33,050 nt of DNA, from positions 1 to 33,050 of the forward strand of contig JAGWWX010000013.1 in assembly GCA_018970215.1 (NCBI GenBank). The letters are read 5' to 3'. The DNA comes from Acidobacteriota bacterium. Lineage in GTDB: Bacteria > Actinomycetota > Acidimicrobiia > Acidimicrobiales > RAAP-2. The notes under the pieces were generated by a model. That model saw nothing but the letters and a program-made list of their open reading frames with translations. It did not search any database and had not been told where the DNA came from. This document shows, piece after piece, positions 6,533 through 15,282 of this stretch (position 1 is the first letter of the stretch; each line of letters starts with the position of its first letter). Both the position numbers and the translations under genes were made by a program.

Positions 6533-9500
6533 GCCTTTTCGACCCACGCCCGAGCGTCAACACGCTCATCATCAAACTCGAGTGCTTCACCGTCGCCAGA
6601 TCCCGGTCCCGTCGTGATCGACACGGCGAGGACCTCGTTGGCGACGATCGCGAATCCCTCCGTGAGATCGTCACAGCCGACGAGGCGGAGGTGAATTCGG
6701 TCCGCAACGTCGAGGCCGCTGGTCTTTCGGAGGTCTTGGACCTGGCGGACGAGGTCACGAAGATAGCCCCGCCGTCGGAGTTCATCGGTCAATGTCAGAT
6801 CCAGCGCGACAACCTCACTACCCTCGCGACCGACGGCAAATCCACCTTGACTCTTCACGCGCAGTTCCACGTCGTCACTCGTCAGAGAGTGTTCACCGTT
6901 ACTCAAGGTGATGGTGACTGACTCTCCTCTTTCGAGTGCTGCCGCAACATCACCGCCGTCCAGTGCCGCCAGCGCAGGACGCAGCTCCTTCGCTGCTTCG
7001 CCGAGACGCGGACCCAGCGTTCGGAAGTTTGGCACTAACTCGAACGAGAGAACTTCAGCGAGCTCTGAACCGTATTCGATGGTGTCCACGTTGAGTTCGT
7101 CTTCGACGACTCCCGCGGGTGGTCGGGCGCTGCCCGGTGGCAAAAATACAAGGGCTCGTGCCAGTGGTTGCCGTACTTTGACTCCCCCGTCGGCCCGCGC
7201 GGCACGACCGAGCGTCGTTAACGACCGAGCAACGGCCATCGCCGCTTCCAGTTCAGCATCGATCAGAGCGACGTGGGCCTGGGGCCAGTCGGCCAAGTGC
7301 ACCGAATCGAGGGCTTCGTCACCGTGAAGTTCGCGATACATAAAGTCAGCAACGAATGGGGTGTAGGGGGCCAAGAGCAACGACACACGCTGCAGGACTT
7401 CTAAGAGTGTCGCGTGAGCGGCGAGAGAGTCCGAGCGTGGCGCAGTGGGGTCCGTCCGCCAAAAACGACGCCGACTTCGCCGCACGTACCAGTTTGAGAG
7501 ATCATCAACGAATCGAGAGAGGGCGGTGGCTGCGGGCAGTGGCTCGTACCCTTCGAGAGCGTGCGTAACGTCCGACGTCGTCTGCTCCAGGCGCGACAAA
7601 ATCCATCGGTCCATCTCGGCACGGTGCTCCGGCGATGGAATCTCAGCGTCGTGCGGGTCGAACGAATTGAGTGATGCGTAGGTCGTAAAGAACGAGAAGG
7701 TATTCCAGAGAGTGCCCAACGTCTCTCGCATCGACGAGTCAATGGCCCCAAGACTGGCGCGGGTGGGCGTCCAGGGTGAACCCTGCGAAAACATCCACCA
7801 TCGCAGAGGATCGGCGCCGCGTGAGTTCAAAATCTCCCAAGGATCGATGACATTCCCCTTGGACTTCGACATCTTCTGACCGTCTGCGTCAACGATGTGT
7901 CCGAGACACAGAACGTGTTCGTATGGAGTGGCACCAAAGACCAGCGTGTTCACTGCGAGCAGGGAGTAAAACCAGCCGCGGGTCTGGTCGATTGCTTCCG
8001 CAATGAACTGGGCGGGAAAACGAAAGGCGTCGGACGATCCAGCAACGTGGGGGTAACCGAACTGAGCGGCGGGCATTGCTCCAGAATCAAACCACGCGTC
8101 GATGACCGGCTCTACGCGACGGGCTTCCGCGTGGCACTGCGGACACGGCAGGGTGATGTCATCAATGGACGGTCGGTGAGGGTCCACGTTGGAACAGTCA
8201 CGACCCGACAGAGTGGTCAGTTCGGCCAGCGATCCCACACACGTGAGGTGGTTATCGGCGCAACGCCAGATAGGCAGTGGCGTACCCCAGAATCGATCTC
8301 GTGATAACGCCCAGTCAACGTTGTTGCTCAGCCACTCACCGAATCGACCGTCCCGAATATGGTCGGGATGCCAATCGATGGTCTGATTCTGCGCCACCAT
8401 CTCATCTTTGAATCGGCTGGTGGCGATGTACCAACTCGGCTTTCCCCAATAGATCAGCACCGTCGAACAACGCCAGCAGTGCGGCAGCGAGTGCTCATAG
8501 GGATACCGTCGGAGCAACATTCCGCGACGTTCCAGCTCGTCATTGATGTCGCTATTGGCCTCCCGTACCGCTCGCCCTTCTAGCCACGGCACCGCTGACG
8601 TAAACGTCCCGTCCGGGCCAACGGGATTGACGGTGGGTAGCCCATTGGCACGGGCGACGTGGCGGTCCACTTCACCGAAGGCGGGGGCTTGATGCACGAG
8701 TCCCGTACCATCCTCGGTTGTGACGTAGTCGGCGGCGACAACGCGACACGCGTCGGCGTCATCGGGTAACGACACGTCATCAAAGGGTCGGCGGTAGTGG
8801 AGACCCACCAAACGAGAACCGGGGAACCTCGCGGTGATCGAAGCCCCTTCACCAAAGACGGACGTGACCAACTCTTCGGCAACGACGACGCCATCCACCA
8901 CGGCGTACGTGACCTCGGGATTCACCGCGATGCCGACATTGCTCAATAAAGTCCACGGCGTCGTCGTCCACACCGCGAGGTGTGTCGCACCCGGAAGATC
9001 GTGATGGTCGGTGATCTCGAGAGAAATAAAACACGACTCATCAATTTCGTCGGAGTACGTACCCGGCTGACCGAGTTCGTGGCTCGACAACGCGGTTCCG
9101 CAGCGCGGGCAGTACGGAATGACCTTGAGATCTTCGTAGAGGAGTCCTTTGTCGAACAGCTGCTGAAGCTGCCACCACACCGACTCGACGTAGCTGGTGT
9201 GGTAGGTCCAGTAGGCGCTGGGCATGTCTACCCAGTAGCCAATTCGTTCGGTCAGTCGCTCAAACTCGCCGACGTACGTATGAACGCTCTCTCGACACAA
9301 CTCCGTGAATTTCGCAATACCGACTTGGTCTTCAATTGCCTTCTTGCCTGAGATTCCGAGACGTTTCTCCACCTCAACCTCAACGGGAAGCCCGTGGGTG
9401 TCCCACCCAGCCTGTCGTCGGACGTAGTGCCCCCGCATGGTCTGAAAACGACAGAAGAAGTCTTTATAGATACGCGCCCATACGTGGTGTAGGCCCGGTT

Positions 9501-9657
9501 TGCCATTCGCCGTCGGCGGACCCTCATAGAACACCCAGGGTTCTGCACCTTCGCGTTGCGCAACGGACCGATGGAATATGTCATGGTCCTGCCAGCGAGC
9601 AAGCTCCGACTCTTCCAAGCTCACAAAGTTGAGATCGGCGGCAATGGGTCGAAACAC
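6529..9657 (-). CDS. ileS: Isoleucyl-tRNA synthetase, type 2, with GXHH signature
   Basis: Charges tRNA-Ile with isoleucine and edits misactivated valine. It is 1042 residues from GTG 9657, chosen because a Shine-Dalgarno GAGGAG (9663-9668) precedes it by 5 bases and because it gives the usual FRPIAADLNF start; the open frame continues upstream to 9702. The class I first signature reads GLHH at 55-58 (GKPGLHHVW) instead of HXGH. Further landmarks are GWDTHGLPVE at about 84-93, the CP1 editing domain with TTTPWTLLSN at about 231-240, a CPRCG zinc knuckle at about 183-187, and KMSKS at 595-599. Length and motifs fit the eukaryote-like type 2 group. It has its own promoter, divergent from the acetyltransferase. 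No T-box leader is seen in the short upstream region. Confidence 0.97.
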   Translation of the reverse strand: MFRPIAADLNFVSLEESELARWQDHDIFHRSVAQREGAEPWVFYEGPPTANGKPGLHHVWARIYKDFFCRFQTMRGHYVRRQAGWDTHGLPVEVEVEKRLGISGKKAIEDQVGIAKFTELCRESVHTYVGEFERLTERIGYWVDMPSAYWTYHTSYVESVWWQLQQLFDKGLLYEDLKVIPYCPRCGTALSSHELGQPGTYSDEIDESCFISLEITDHHDLPGATHLAVWTTTPWTLLSNVGIAVNPEVTYAVVDGVVVAEELVTSVFGEGASITARFPGSRLVGLHYRRPFDDVSLPDDADACRVVAADYVTTEDGTGLVHQAPAFGEVDRHVARANGLPTVNPVGPDGTFTSAVPWLEGRAVREANSDINDELERRGMLLRRYPYEHSLPHCWRCSTVLIYWGKPSWYIATSRFKDEMVAQNQTIDWHPDHIRDGRFGEWLSNNVDWALSRDRFWGTPLPIWRCADNHLTCVGSLAELTTLSGRDCSNVDPHRPSIDDITLPCPQCHAEARRVEPVIDAWFDSGAMPAAQFGYPHVAGSSDAFRFPAQFIAEAIDQTRGWFYSLLAVNTLVFGATPYEHVLCLGHIVDADGQKMSKSKGNVIDPWEILNSRGADPLRWWMFSQGSPWTPTRASLGAIDSSMRETLGTLWNTFSFFTTYASLNSFDPHDAEIPSPEHRAEMDRWILSRLEQTTSDVTHALEGYEPLPAATALSRFVDDLSNWYVRRSRRRFWRTDPTAPRSDSLAAHATLLEVLQRVSLLLAPYTPFVADFMYRELHGDEALDSVHLADWPQAHVALIDAELEAAMAVARSLTTLGRAARADGGVKVRQPLARALVFLPPGSARPPAGVVEDELNVDTIEYGSELAEVLSFELVPNFRTLGPRLGEAAKELRPALAALDGGDVAAALERGESVTITLSNGEHSLTSDDVELRVKSQGGFAVGREGSEVVALDLTLTDELRRRGYLRDLVRQVQDLRKTSGLDVADRIHLRLVGCDDLTEGFAIVANEVLAVSITTGPGSGDGEALEFDDERVDARAWVEKA

Positions 9658-9722
9658 GACTACTCCTCGTTGTCCCCTCATGCTACGAGAAAGACACGTC
9701 ACTCCCCTCGTAGGATGCTGCC
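9658..9722. promoter_or_regulatory. Divergent promoters of ileS and GNAT gene
   Basis: On the minus strand TAGCAT (9680-9685) would start a leader of roughly 16 bases carrying GAGGAG (9663-9668) before GTG 9657. On the plus strand TAGGAT (9711-9716) lies 6 bases before GTG 9723, giving a leaderless transcript. The ileS start therefore uses a Shine-Dalgarno and its neighbour does not. Confidence 0.55.
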
Positions 9723-10193
9723 GTGTCGTTCACTATTTCCCCCGCGCCACCACACTCCGACGCCGTGCGAGCACTCGTCCATTGCGCGCTCGACGAACTG
9801 ACAGTGCGCTACGGGGAACACGGCGATGACGCGAGCGTCACCTGGGATGAACTCATACCGCCGACGGGCGTCTTTCTCGTCGCCCGACACCATGGTGAAC
9901 TCGCCGGTGGCGTGGCCGTGCGTACCATCAGTGATCCCACCCACGGCAGTGGCGAGATCAAGCGCTTATGGGTACGTCCGGACCTTCGGGGACGTGGCCT
10001 CGCTCGACAGCTCATGCGCGCTGCGGAAGAGTGGGCGCGCGAGCACCACTTCGTCGAGCTGTACCTCGAAACAGGTGAGAGACAGCCGGAGGCCATAGCG
10101 CTGTATCACGCCCTCGCCTACGAGGCAGTGACCGCTTTCCCGGATGGAGTTCCGAACTACCCCGAAGGATTCAAGTTTTACAAGTCGCTCTAA
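9723..10193 (+). CDS. GNAT-family N-acetyltransferase
   Basis: A 156-residue GCN5-related acetyltransferase that transfers acetyl from acetyl-CoA to an amine. The core fold is seen as strand IKRLWVRPDLRGRGLARQLM (about 79-98), where RGRGLA is the pyrophosphate-binding motif A. It is followed by ELYLETGERQPEAIALYHALAYEAV, the conserved motif B region. The start GTG 9723 has TAGGAT 6 bases upstream (leaderless). The substrate cannot be named. Its TAA stop overlaps the stop of the convergent HAD gene by 4 bases (CTAA, 10190-10193). It appears to be a single-gene unit. Confidence 0.88.
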   Translation: MSFTISPAPPHSDAVRALVHCALDELTVRYGEHGDDASVTWDELIPPTGVFLVARHHGELAGGVAVRTISDPTHGSGEIKRLWVRPDLRGRGLARQLMRAAEEWAREHHFVELYLETGERQPEAIALYHALAYEAVTAFPDGVPNYPEGFKFYKSL

Positions 10194-10849
10194 GCGACAA
10201 AACGTTCATCGAGCCATTCGCTCGAAAGGTCGTTCAAACTTTCCAGGACGAGGTCGGCGATACCGAACGCCGGGAGTCGACGTTCCTCCGGGACGGGGAC
10301 GGCGACACAGGTCATCCGACCGGCCTTCGCGGCGAGAACGCCCGCCGCCGAATCTTCAACGACAAGACACGCGGACGGTGCGACGCCCAACGCTCGCGCG
10401 GCACTCAAAAACACGCCAGGGTGGGGCTTGCCGTACGGCTCACTATCCGCAGAGTGAAGCGACTGGAAGTGAGAGAGGAGATCGAAGTGGCGAAGGCACC
10501 GTTCAATCAGTGGCAGCGGCGTCGAACTGCCGACGACGATGGGGCCGCGCTCCCCCGTTAACTCGAGAGCTCGCACGGCACCGGGCATCATCTCGCCAAC
10601 ATCTTCAACCAAATCGCCGACTCTCCCCAGAATCTGATCGACAACGTCGCTCTCCGATGGCCCACTCCACGGGTGCCGTTGATTCCAAAAGCTCACAACT
10701 TCCGCGACGAACATTCCTTTCGTGAGGCGCGTTCCGTCTCGATTGATGGGCACACCGAGATCACCGAGGATTTCGACCTCGGCCTCGTGCCAGAGTTTTT
10801 CCGAGTCCAGCAGCAGGCCATCCATGTCGAAGATCGTGGCGCGCAGCAT
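10190..10849 (-). CDS. HAD-superfamily sugar-phosphatase-like hydrolase
   Basis: A 219-residue haloacid dehalogenase-like phosphatase resembling YniC/HxpB hexitol and 2-deoxyglucose-6-phosphatases. Motif I is FDMDG with nucleophile D8 and acid D10, followed by LLLDSE. Motif II is VGSSTP (S108/S109), motif III is K141 in YGKPHPG, and motif IV is VVEDSAAG with E165 and D166. The helical cap lies between residues 15 and 90. It starts at ATG 10849, 33 bases after the glutathione peroxidase stop on the same strand, so the two genes probably share a transcript. No Shine-Dalgarno or -10 element is apparent. The physiological substrate is unknown; small phosphorylated sugars are likely for this subgroup. 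Confidence 0.87.
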   Translation of the reverse strand: MLRATIFDMDGLLLDSEKLWHEAEVEILGDLGVPINRDGTRLTKGMFVAEVVSFWNQRHPWSGPSESDVVDQILGRVGDLVEDVGEMMPGAVRALELTGERGPIVVGSSTPLPLIERCLRHFDLLSHFQSLHSADSEPYGKPHPGVFLSAARALGVAPSACLVVEDSAAGVLAAKAGRMTCVAVPVPEERRLPAFGIADLVLESLNDLSSEWLDERFVA

Positions 10850-10882
10850 GAGTGTGGAACGTTGTGAGTCGAACGAGAACGA

Positions 10883-11362
10883 CTAGAGAGCCGCTTCGAT
10901 TGCGGACACCAGCGATGGATCCTCAGGTGTTACCAGAGGTCCAAATCGCGTGATGGTTCCGTCACGGGCCACCAAAAACTTCTCGAAGTTCCAGCGGATT
11001 TCTCCCGTGTGACCTTCTGAATCCGTCGTCGCGCACAGTTCGGCGTAGATCGGATGTTGGTGCTCACCGTTGACGTCGATCTTCTCAAAGAGTGGAAAAC
11101 TCACACCGTACGTCGTTGAGCAGAACTCTTGAATCTCCTCCGCCGTACCGGGTTCTTGACCGAGGAACTGATTACAGGGAAAGCCCACGACACTGAACCC
11201 GCGGCTGCCGTAGGTCTTTTGCAGTTCTTCGAGTCCCGTGTACTGCGGCGTTAAACCACACTTCGACGCCACATTCACTAACAAGGTCACACGACCTTCA
11301 AATTCAGCGAGTGAGGACTCCGTCCCGTCGAGACGGGCGATGGGTGCGTGAAAGATGCTCAT
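10883..11362 (-). CDS. Glutathione peroxidase-family thiol peroxidase
   Basis: A 159-residue thioredoxin-fold peroxidase that reduces hydroperoxides. It uses cysteine rather than selenocysteine, in the motif NVASKCGLTPQY. The other catalytic positions are Q in GFPCNQF and W-N in RWNFEKF; a second cysteine in the FPCNQF motif is typical. Actinobacterial relatives usually draw electrons from thioredoxin or mycothiol-linked partners, not glutathione; this is family knowledge. The start ATG 11362 follows TAGCGT (11369-11374) by 6 bases, so it is leaderless. It is the first gene of a two-gene unit with the HAD phosphatase and is divergent from a quinone oxidoreductase, both fitting a stress-related neighbourhood. 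Confidence 0.93.
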   Translation of the reverse strand: MSIFHAPIARLDGTESSLAEFEGRVTLLVNVASKCGLTPQYTGLEELQKTYGSRGFSVVGFPCNQFLGQEPGTAEEIQEFCSTTYGVSFPLFEKIDVNGEHQHPIYAELCATTDSEGHTGEIRWNFEKFLVARDGTITRFGPLVTPEDPSLVSAIEAAL

Positions 11363-11413
11363 GACACCACGCTACGGGTTCAACGAGGTCTTTGCTTCCT
11401 ACACTTTGAACGT
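11363..11413. promoter_or_regulatory. Divergent promoters of peroxidase and quinone oxidoreductase genes
   Basis: On the minus strand TAGCGT (11369-11374) is 6 bases before ATG 11362. On the plus strand TACACT (11400-11405) is 8 bases before ATG 11414. Both suggest leaderless or nearly leaderless transcripts. No operator palindrome stands out in the 51 bases. Confidence 0.5.
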
Positions 11414-12382
11414 ATGTCCTCCACCTTCCGCGCACTGTGCTGTCACGGTGAAGATCTGGTCATCGACAGCCGCCCGTCGCTCGAACCTGGCCCCCGTGAC
11501 GTCGTGGTCGCCGTTCGTGCCGCCGGATTGAACGCCGCCGACCTCTTGCAACGACGAGGCTTCTACCCGGCACCACCCGGGTGGCCGGCCGACATCCCGG
11601 GCTTAGAGTGCGCGGGCGAAGTGATCCGTGTCGGCGCCGAGGTGGACTCACGCGTGCTCGGCCAGCGGGTGGCCGCCATCGTCGGAGGCGGAGGCCAGGC
11701 CGAAGAGTGCGTCGTCCCTTCTGAACACCTCCTACTCCTCCCCGATTCGGTCTCGTGGAGTGAGGCGGGGGGATTCGCTGAAGCCTTCACCACGGCGTAC
11801 GACGCCTTGGTTTTGCAGGCGCACATTCAACCCGGTGAGCGGGTCGTCGTGTCCGGAGCGGCGGGCGGCGTCGGTGTCGCCGCGATTCAAATAGCGCGAG
11901 CGAAAGGAGCGCACGTCACGGCCGTCACGCGAGACTCGCTGCACCACGCAGAACTTCTTCGGCTCGGAGCGAACGAGTGCGTCACGCTCGATGCCGTGAG
12001 CGAAATCGAACCGGTTCACGTCATCCTCGAACTCGTCGGTGCGGCCCACCTCAACCTGGCCCAACGTCGCGTGCTCCCCCGAGCTCGCATCGTTGTCATT
12101 GGTGTGGGCGGTGGGGGACGTCTCGAGCTCGATCTCCTCACTCTGATGTCCTCCCGGGCGACAATCACCGGCTCGACGTTGCGTGCTCGGCCACGTGAGG
12201 AAAAGGCGAACATCGCGGCCGCAGTGCAGCGCGACGTCATTCCGTGGTTAGCCGACGGCACGGTGAGCGTGCCCGTACATTCCGTGGTTCCGTTGCAGCA
12301 GGCCGCTGACGCCTACGACGAGTTCGCTCGCCCGGGCAAGCTGGGGAAAATTGTGCTCTCGATGGCGCACGACCACCGCTAA
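11414..12382 (+). CDS. Quinone oxidoreductase-like NAD(P)H dehydrogenase (MDR family)
   Basis: A 322-residue medium-chain dehydrogenase/reductase of the zeta-crystallin/QOR type, which reduces quinones or activated alkenes with NADPH. The N-terminal GroES-like domain contains AGLNAADLLQRRGFYP and IPGLECAGEV. The Rossmann domain has the nucleotide motif SGAAGGVGVAAIQIARAKGAHV. Zinc-binding residues of classical alcohol dehydrogenases are absent, as expected for this group. Met 11414 is preferred over the longer frame from 11348, which would overlap the divergent peroxidase gene; TACACT lies 8 bases before 11414. The small DUF5522 gene follows after 12 bases and is probably co-transcribed. The substrate is not determined. 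Confidence 0.9.
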   Translation: MSSTFRALCCHGEDLVIDSRPSLEPGPRDVVVAVRAAGLNAADLLQRRGFYPAPPGWPADIPGLECAGEVIRVGAEVDSRVLGQRVAAIVGGGGQAEECVVPSEHLLLLPDSVSWSEAGGFAEAFTTAYDALVLQAHIQPGERVVVSGAAGGVGVAAIQIARAKGAHVTAVTRDSLHHAELLRLGANECVTLDAVSEIEPVHVILELVGAAHLNLAQRRVLPRARIVVIGVGGGGRLELDLLTLMSSRATITGSTLRARPREEKANIAAAVQRDVIPWLADGTVSVPVHSVVPLQQAADAYDEFARPGKLGKIVLSMAHDHR

Positions 12383-12394
12383 GTTGCCGTCACG

Positions 12395-12610
12395 ATGAGT
12401 GACGTGCCGGCACCCCACATCACGCGACTCTCCCCGTCACGCGCGGACTACGACGCGATTCTTCACGCACATCAGCGAGCCGTGGTGAGCGGCAGTCCCA
12501 CCTATCGCGATCCGTCGACCGGACTCGTGGTGTTGACTGTTTCAACCCATCTGGAACGAGGCGAGTGCTGCGGCAGTGGTTGTCGCCACTGCCCCTTCGT
12601 CGAGTCCTAG
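12395..12610 (+). CDS. DUF5522-family small cysteine-rich protein
   Basis: A 71-residue protein matching the DUF5522 pattern: a YRDPSTGLVVLT segment (about 37-48) then HLERGECCGSGCRHCPF, with C58, C59, C63, H65 and C66. The CC-x3-C-x-HC cluster looks like a metal or Fe-S site, but the family has no established function. It starts at ATG 12395, 12 bases after the quinone oxidoreductase stop, and ends in a CTAG shared with the stop of the convergent DHA2 transporter (12607-12610). Co-transcription with a reductase makes a redox-linked role possible, which is inference only. Confidence 0.85.
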   Translation: MSDVPAPHITRLSPSRADYDAILHAHQRAVVSGSPTYRDPSTGLVVLTVSTHLERGECCGSGCRHCPFVES

Positions 12611-14067
12611 TGCACCGTCGCCGCGTTGTCGGTGTGCCCCAAACTGTGTCGGTCTAAGTTCACCATCAGATAGAACACCACTGCGGACAGCAAAATCACG
12701 ATCGACCCGAACCGAAAGGCGGTCGAATAGCCGTGCACCATGGCGTCATGAGTCTGCGCCAACGTGGGATAGGGCAGATGGCTCGCGAGAACGGTGGTCG
12801 TGGCCGAGACCGCCAAGGTGTTCTGCAGAGCCGTGCCAAATGATCCACCAACCTGCGAACCAACGTTCAGCATTGCCGACGCCGCTCCCACATCATGGAA
12901 CGGCGTGGCGTGGAGTGCCGTGGTGGACTGGCTCACAAACACTTGCCCCAGCCCCAAACTCATAATCATGAGCGCTGGCATCACGTGGGTGAAGTAGGAA
13001 CTGCCCGGTGTGATGGTGGAGAGATAGAAAAGCCCCGTCGCCGCCACCACGAGGCCACCCGTCGCCATAATGCGGGGGCCTACTTTCGGGATAATTCGAC
13101 TCGATAAGCCGGCCGACAAGATGACGCAGAGAGAAAACGGGAGGAACGAAAAACCCGACCGAATGGCGGAGTACCCATGAACGCTTTGGAAGTAGAACGT
13201 CATAAAGAGGAACATTCCAAATATTCCGCTCGCCGATAAGAAACCCGCAAGGTACGCGCCACTGCGCACTCGTGTGAAGAGGCGCAGTGGGAGGAGCGGG
13301 TGCGCCACTTTCATCTCCAACGCGAGGAATCCGATGAGTAGGGCGAGGCCGAGACCAATAAAGGTCAGGGTCGACTGATGTGTCCACCCCTTCGTTGACG
13401 CTTCCGAGACGCCGTAGACGATCGAGAGCATTCCCAACGTGGCCGTGATGGCACCCGGTACGTCGTACTGAGCTTCCGCCTTATCTACCTTCGACTCACG
13501 CACATTCGGCAGTGCGAGAACGATGGCGATGATGGCCATCGGGGTGTTCACGAGCAGACACCAACGCCAGGTCGTGTACTGCGTCAAGAGACCGCCGAAA
13601 ATGAGGCCGATGGCGGCACCGACGCCCGAGAGGGCGCCGTAGACGGCGAACGCCTTCGCGCGCTCCTTCGCGTCAGTGAAGGTCACCGAGACCAAGCTCA
13701 GTGCGGCCGGGGCGAGGAGTGCGCCGAACACGCCCTGCAGTGCTCGGGCGCCAAAGAGTGCACCTTGATTCCACGCCAATCCGCCCAACAGCGACGCCAC
13801 GGCAAATCCCGCTAGCGCAATGATGAACGTTTTCTTTCGGCCAACGAAGTCCGCAATGCGGCCGCCGAGCAACAAGAATCCGCCGAACGTCAAGGTGTAC
13901 GCCGTCACGACCCATTGGCGATTCGCATCAGCAATATGTAGAGCGGCTTGAGCGTGAGGCAGGGCGATGTTCACGATTGATGCATCCAACACCACCATCA
14001 ACTGTGAAATGGCAATGACGAAGAGAGCACGCCAACGGCGTGGATCGGGCGTGGAGATGGTGTCCAT
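12607..14067 (-). CDS. DHA2-family (EmrB/QacA-type) MFS drug exporter
   Basis: A 486-residue membrane protein with about 14 hydrophobic segments, typical of the DHA2 proton-antiport multidrug exporters. It shows MVVLDASIVNIALPHAQ in helix 1, GGRIADFVGRKKTF in the loop after helix 2, and the antiporter motif LSGVGAAIGLIFGGLL in helix 5. The start ATG 14067 has an AAAGAGGT Shine-Dalgarno-like stretch just upstream. A TAGCGT -10 element (14095-14100, minus strand) lies about 28 bases away, so this gene has a real leader. That leader contains a short G-rich/C-rich stem (GGGG-TCTC-CCCC) ahead of the ribosome site. It lies downstream of alanine dehydrogenase but probably has its own promoter. The substrate is unknown. 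Confidence 0.92.
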   Translation of the reverse strand: MDTISTPDPRRWRALFVIAISQLMVVLDASIVNIALPHAQAALHIADANRQWVVTAYTLTFGGFLLLGGRIADFVGRKKTFIIALAGFAVASLLGGLAWNQGALFGARALQGVFGALLAPAALSLVSVTFTDAKERAKAFAVYGALSGVGAAIGLIFGGLLTQYTTWRWCLLVNTPMAIIAIVLALPNVRESKVDKAEAQYDVPGAITATLGMLSIVYGVSEASTKGWTHQSTLTFIGLGLALLIGFLALEMKVAHPLLPLRLFTRVRSGAYLAGFLSASGIFGMFLFMTFYFQSVHGYSAIRSGFSFLPFSLCVILSAGLSSRIIPKVGPRIMATGGLVVAATGLFYLSTITPGSSYFTHVMPALMIMSLGLGQVFVSQSTTALHATPFHDVGAASAMLNVGSQVGGSFGTALQNTLAVSATTTVLASHLPYPTLAQTHDAMVHGYSTAFRFGSIVILLSAVVFYLMVNLDRHSLGHTDNAATVH

Positions 14068-14115
14068 GGGACCTCTTTCGGGGGGAGACCCCTCACGCTA
14101 ATGGGAGTGCTACTC
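14068..14115 (-). promoter_or_regulatory. Promoter and leader of DHA2 exporter
   Basis: TAGCGT at 14095-14100 on the minus strand is a good -10 match located between the alanine dehydrogenase stop and the exporter ATG. The leader carries a small GC stem and an AAAGAGGT ribosome-binding stretch a few bases before the ATG. Confidence 0.45.
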
Positions 14116-15237
14116 CTACGAGAGGAATGTGGCGAGTTCGGTGCTCGCCATACCGTGTGCCTCGCCCACGGGACCGTAGGTGACGTGACCGTTAACTACA
14201 TTGACGCCTTCGGCCAACGCGGCATCCCTCCGCACGGCATCGCGCCACCCCGAACGAGCCAATTCAACGACGTACGGCAAGGTGGCATTCGCGAGAGCGT
14301 GTGTGGAGGTGTGCGGGACAGCACCGGGCATATTGGCAACGCAGTAGAAGATGCAGCCGTTGTGTTCAAACACCGGGTCGGAGTGCGTCGTCGGTCGTGT
14401 GGCCTCAAAACAGCCGCCCTGGTCCACAGAGATATCCACGAGTACCGAGCCGGGGCGCATTCTCGCCACGAGTTCATCCGAAACAAGCTTCGGAGCCTTG
14501 GCACCTACCACCAACACGGCGCCGATAACAATGTCAGCGAGAAGACACGCCTCTTCAATAGCGTGCGTTGAGCTCGCCACAGTTTCTACGTCGCCACGGA
14601 AGTGGTGATCCACTTGTCGTAGGCGGTCCAAGTTCTTATCGAAGATATGAACGTTCGCGTGCATTCCCACGGCCAGAGTGGCGGCGGCCATTCCCGCCAC
14701 ACCCGCACCGAGAACCACGACGTTGGCGGCCGCCACCCCGGGTACTCCCGCAATGAGCGCGCCTCGTCCACCACCGGCGCGCATGAGGTGATGTGCACCC
14801 ATGAAGGGAGCCATGCGACCGGCGACCTCACTCATCGGCGTTAAGAGGGGCAGTGAGTTGTCCGGATTCCGCACGGTCTCGTACGCAATCGCCACATTGT
14901 GTGCCGCAACGAGAGCATCGGTGCAAGGACGACTCGCCGCGAGGTGGAGATACGTGAAGAGAACTTGATTCTCACGGGCCCCGAGTCGGGCGTACTCCTC
15001 CTCCACGGGTTCTTTCACCTTCAGCACCAAGTCAGCACTCGCCCACACGTCGTCGGCATCATCGATCAACGTGGCGCCCGTCGACGTGTAGTCGGCGTCG
15101 CGAATCGACGATCCAAGACCCGCCCCCCGTTGAATGAGCACACGATGGCCCTGGCTGGTGAGCTCGCGCACTCCCGCCGGGGTGATCGCGACGCGGTACT
15201 CGTCCTTCTTCACTTCACTAGGAATTCCGATGATCAT
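14116..15237 (-). CDS. ald: Alanine dehydrogenase
   Basis: Interconverts L-alanine and pyruvate plus ammonium with NAD(H). The 373-residue length equals the family norm (about 371). Substrate-site residues R15 (YRVAITP), K75 (LKVKEP) and H98 (YLHLA) are present. The Rossmann motif VVLGAGVAGMAAA follows near residue 175, and DISVDQGGCFE supplies the conserved aspartate region. The start ATG 15237 follows the aldehyde dehydrogenase stop by 45 bases on the same strand, so the two probably form one transcript. Next to a pyruvate-type class III aminotransferase and an amine-oxidising enzyme, it would regenerate pyruvate from the alanine made by transamination and release ammonium. Lrp-type control of ald is known in mycobacteria (AldR), and an Lrp gene is nearby. 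Confidence 0.95.
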   Translation of the reverse strand: MIIGIPSEVKKDEYRVAITPAGVRELTSQGHRVLIQRGAGLGSSIRDADYTSTGATLIDDADDVWASADLVLKVKEPVEEEYARLGARENQVLFTYLHLAASRPCTDALVAAHNVAIAYETVRNPDNSLPLLTPMSEVAGRMAPFMGAHHLMRAGGGRGALIAGVPGVAAANVVVLGAGVAGMAAATLAVGMHANVHIFDKNLDRLRQVDHHFRGDVETVASSTHAIEEACLLADIVIGAVLVVGAKAPKLVSDELVARMRPGSVLVDISVDQGGCFEATRPTTHSDPVFEHNGCIFYCVANMPGAVPHTSTHALANATLPYVVELARSGWRDAVRRDAALAEGVNVVNGHVTYGPVGEAHGMASTELATFLS

Positions 15238-15282
15238 CGTTGATCACTTTCTGAGCCGGAGCTCGTGGTGTGGCGTATGGGT

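Noticed and set aside
9658-9722. T-box riboswitch upstream of ileS
   Set aside because: Only 65 bases separate ileS from the divergent gene, too short for a T-box, and no T-box core sequence was noticed.
10144-10725. 193-codon plus-strand frame after the GNAT gene
   Set aside because: Covers the HAD phosphatase in reverse, is dominated by Arg/Ser/Pro, and has no start signals.
10883-11362. Selenocysteine form of glutathione peroxidase
   Set aside because: The catalytic codon is a normal cysteine codon (SKCG motif) and no in-frame TGA is present.
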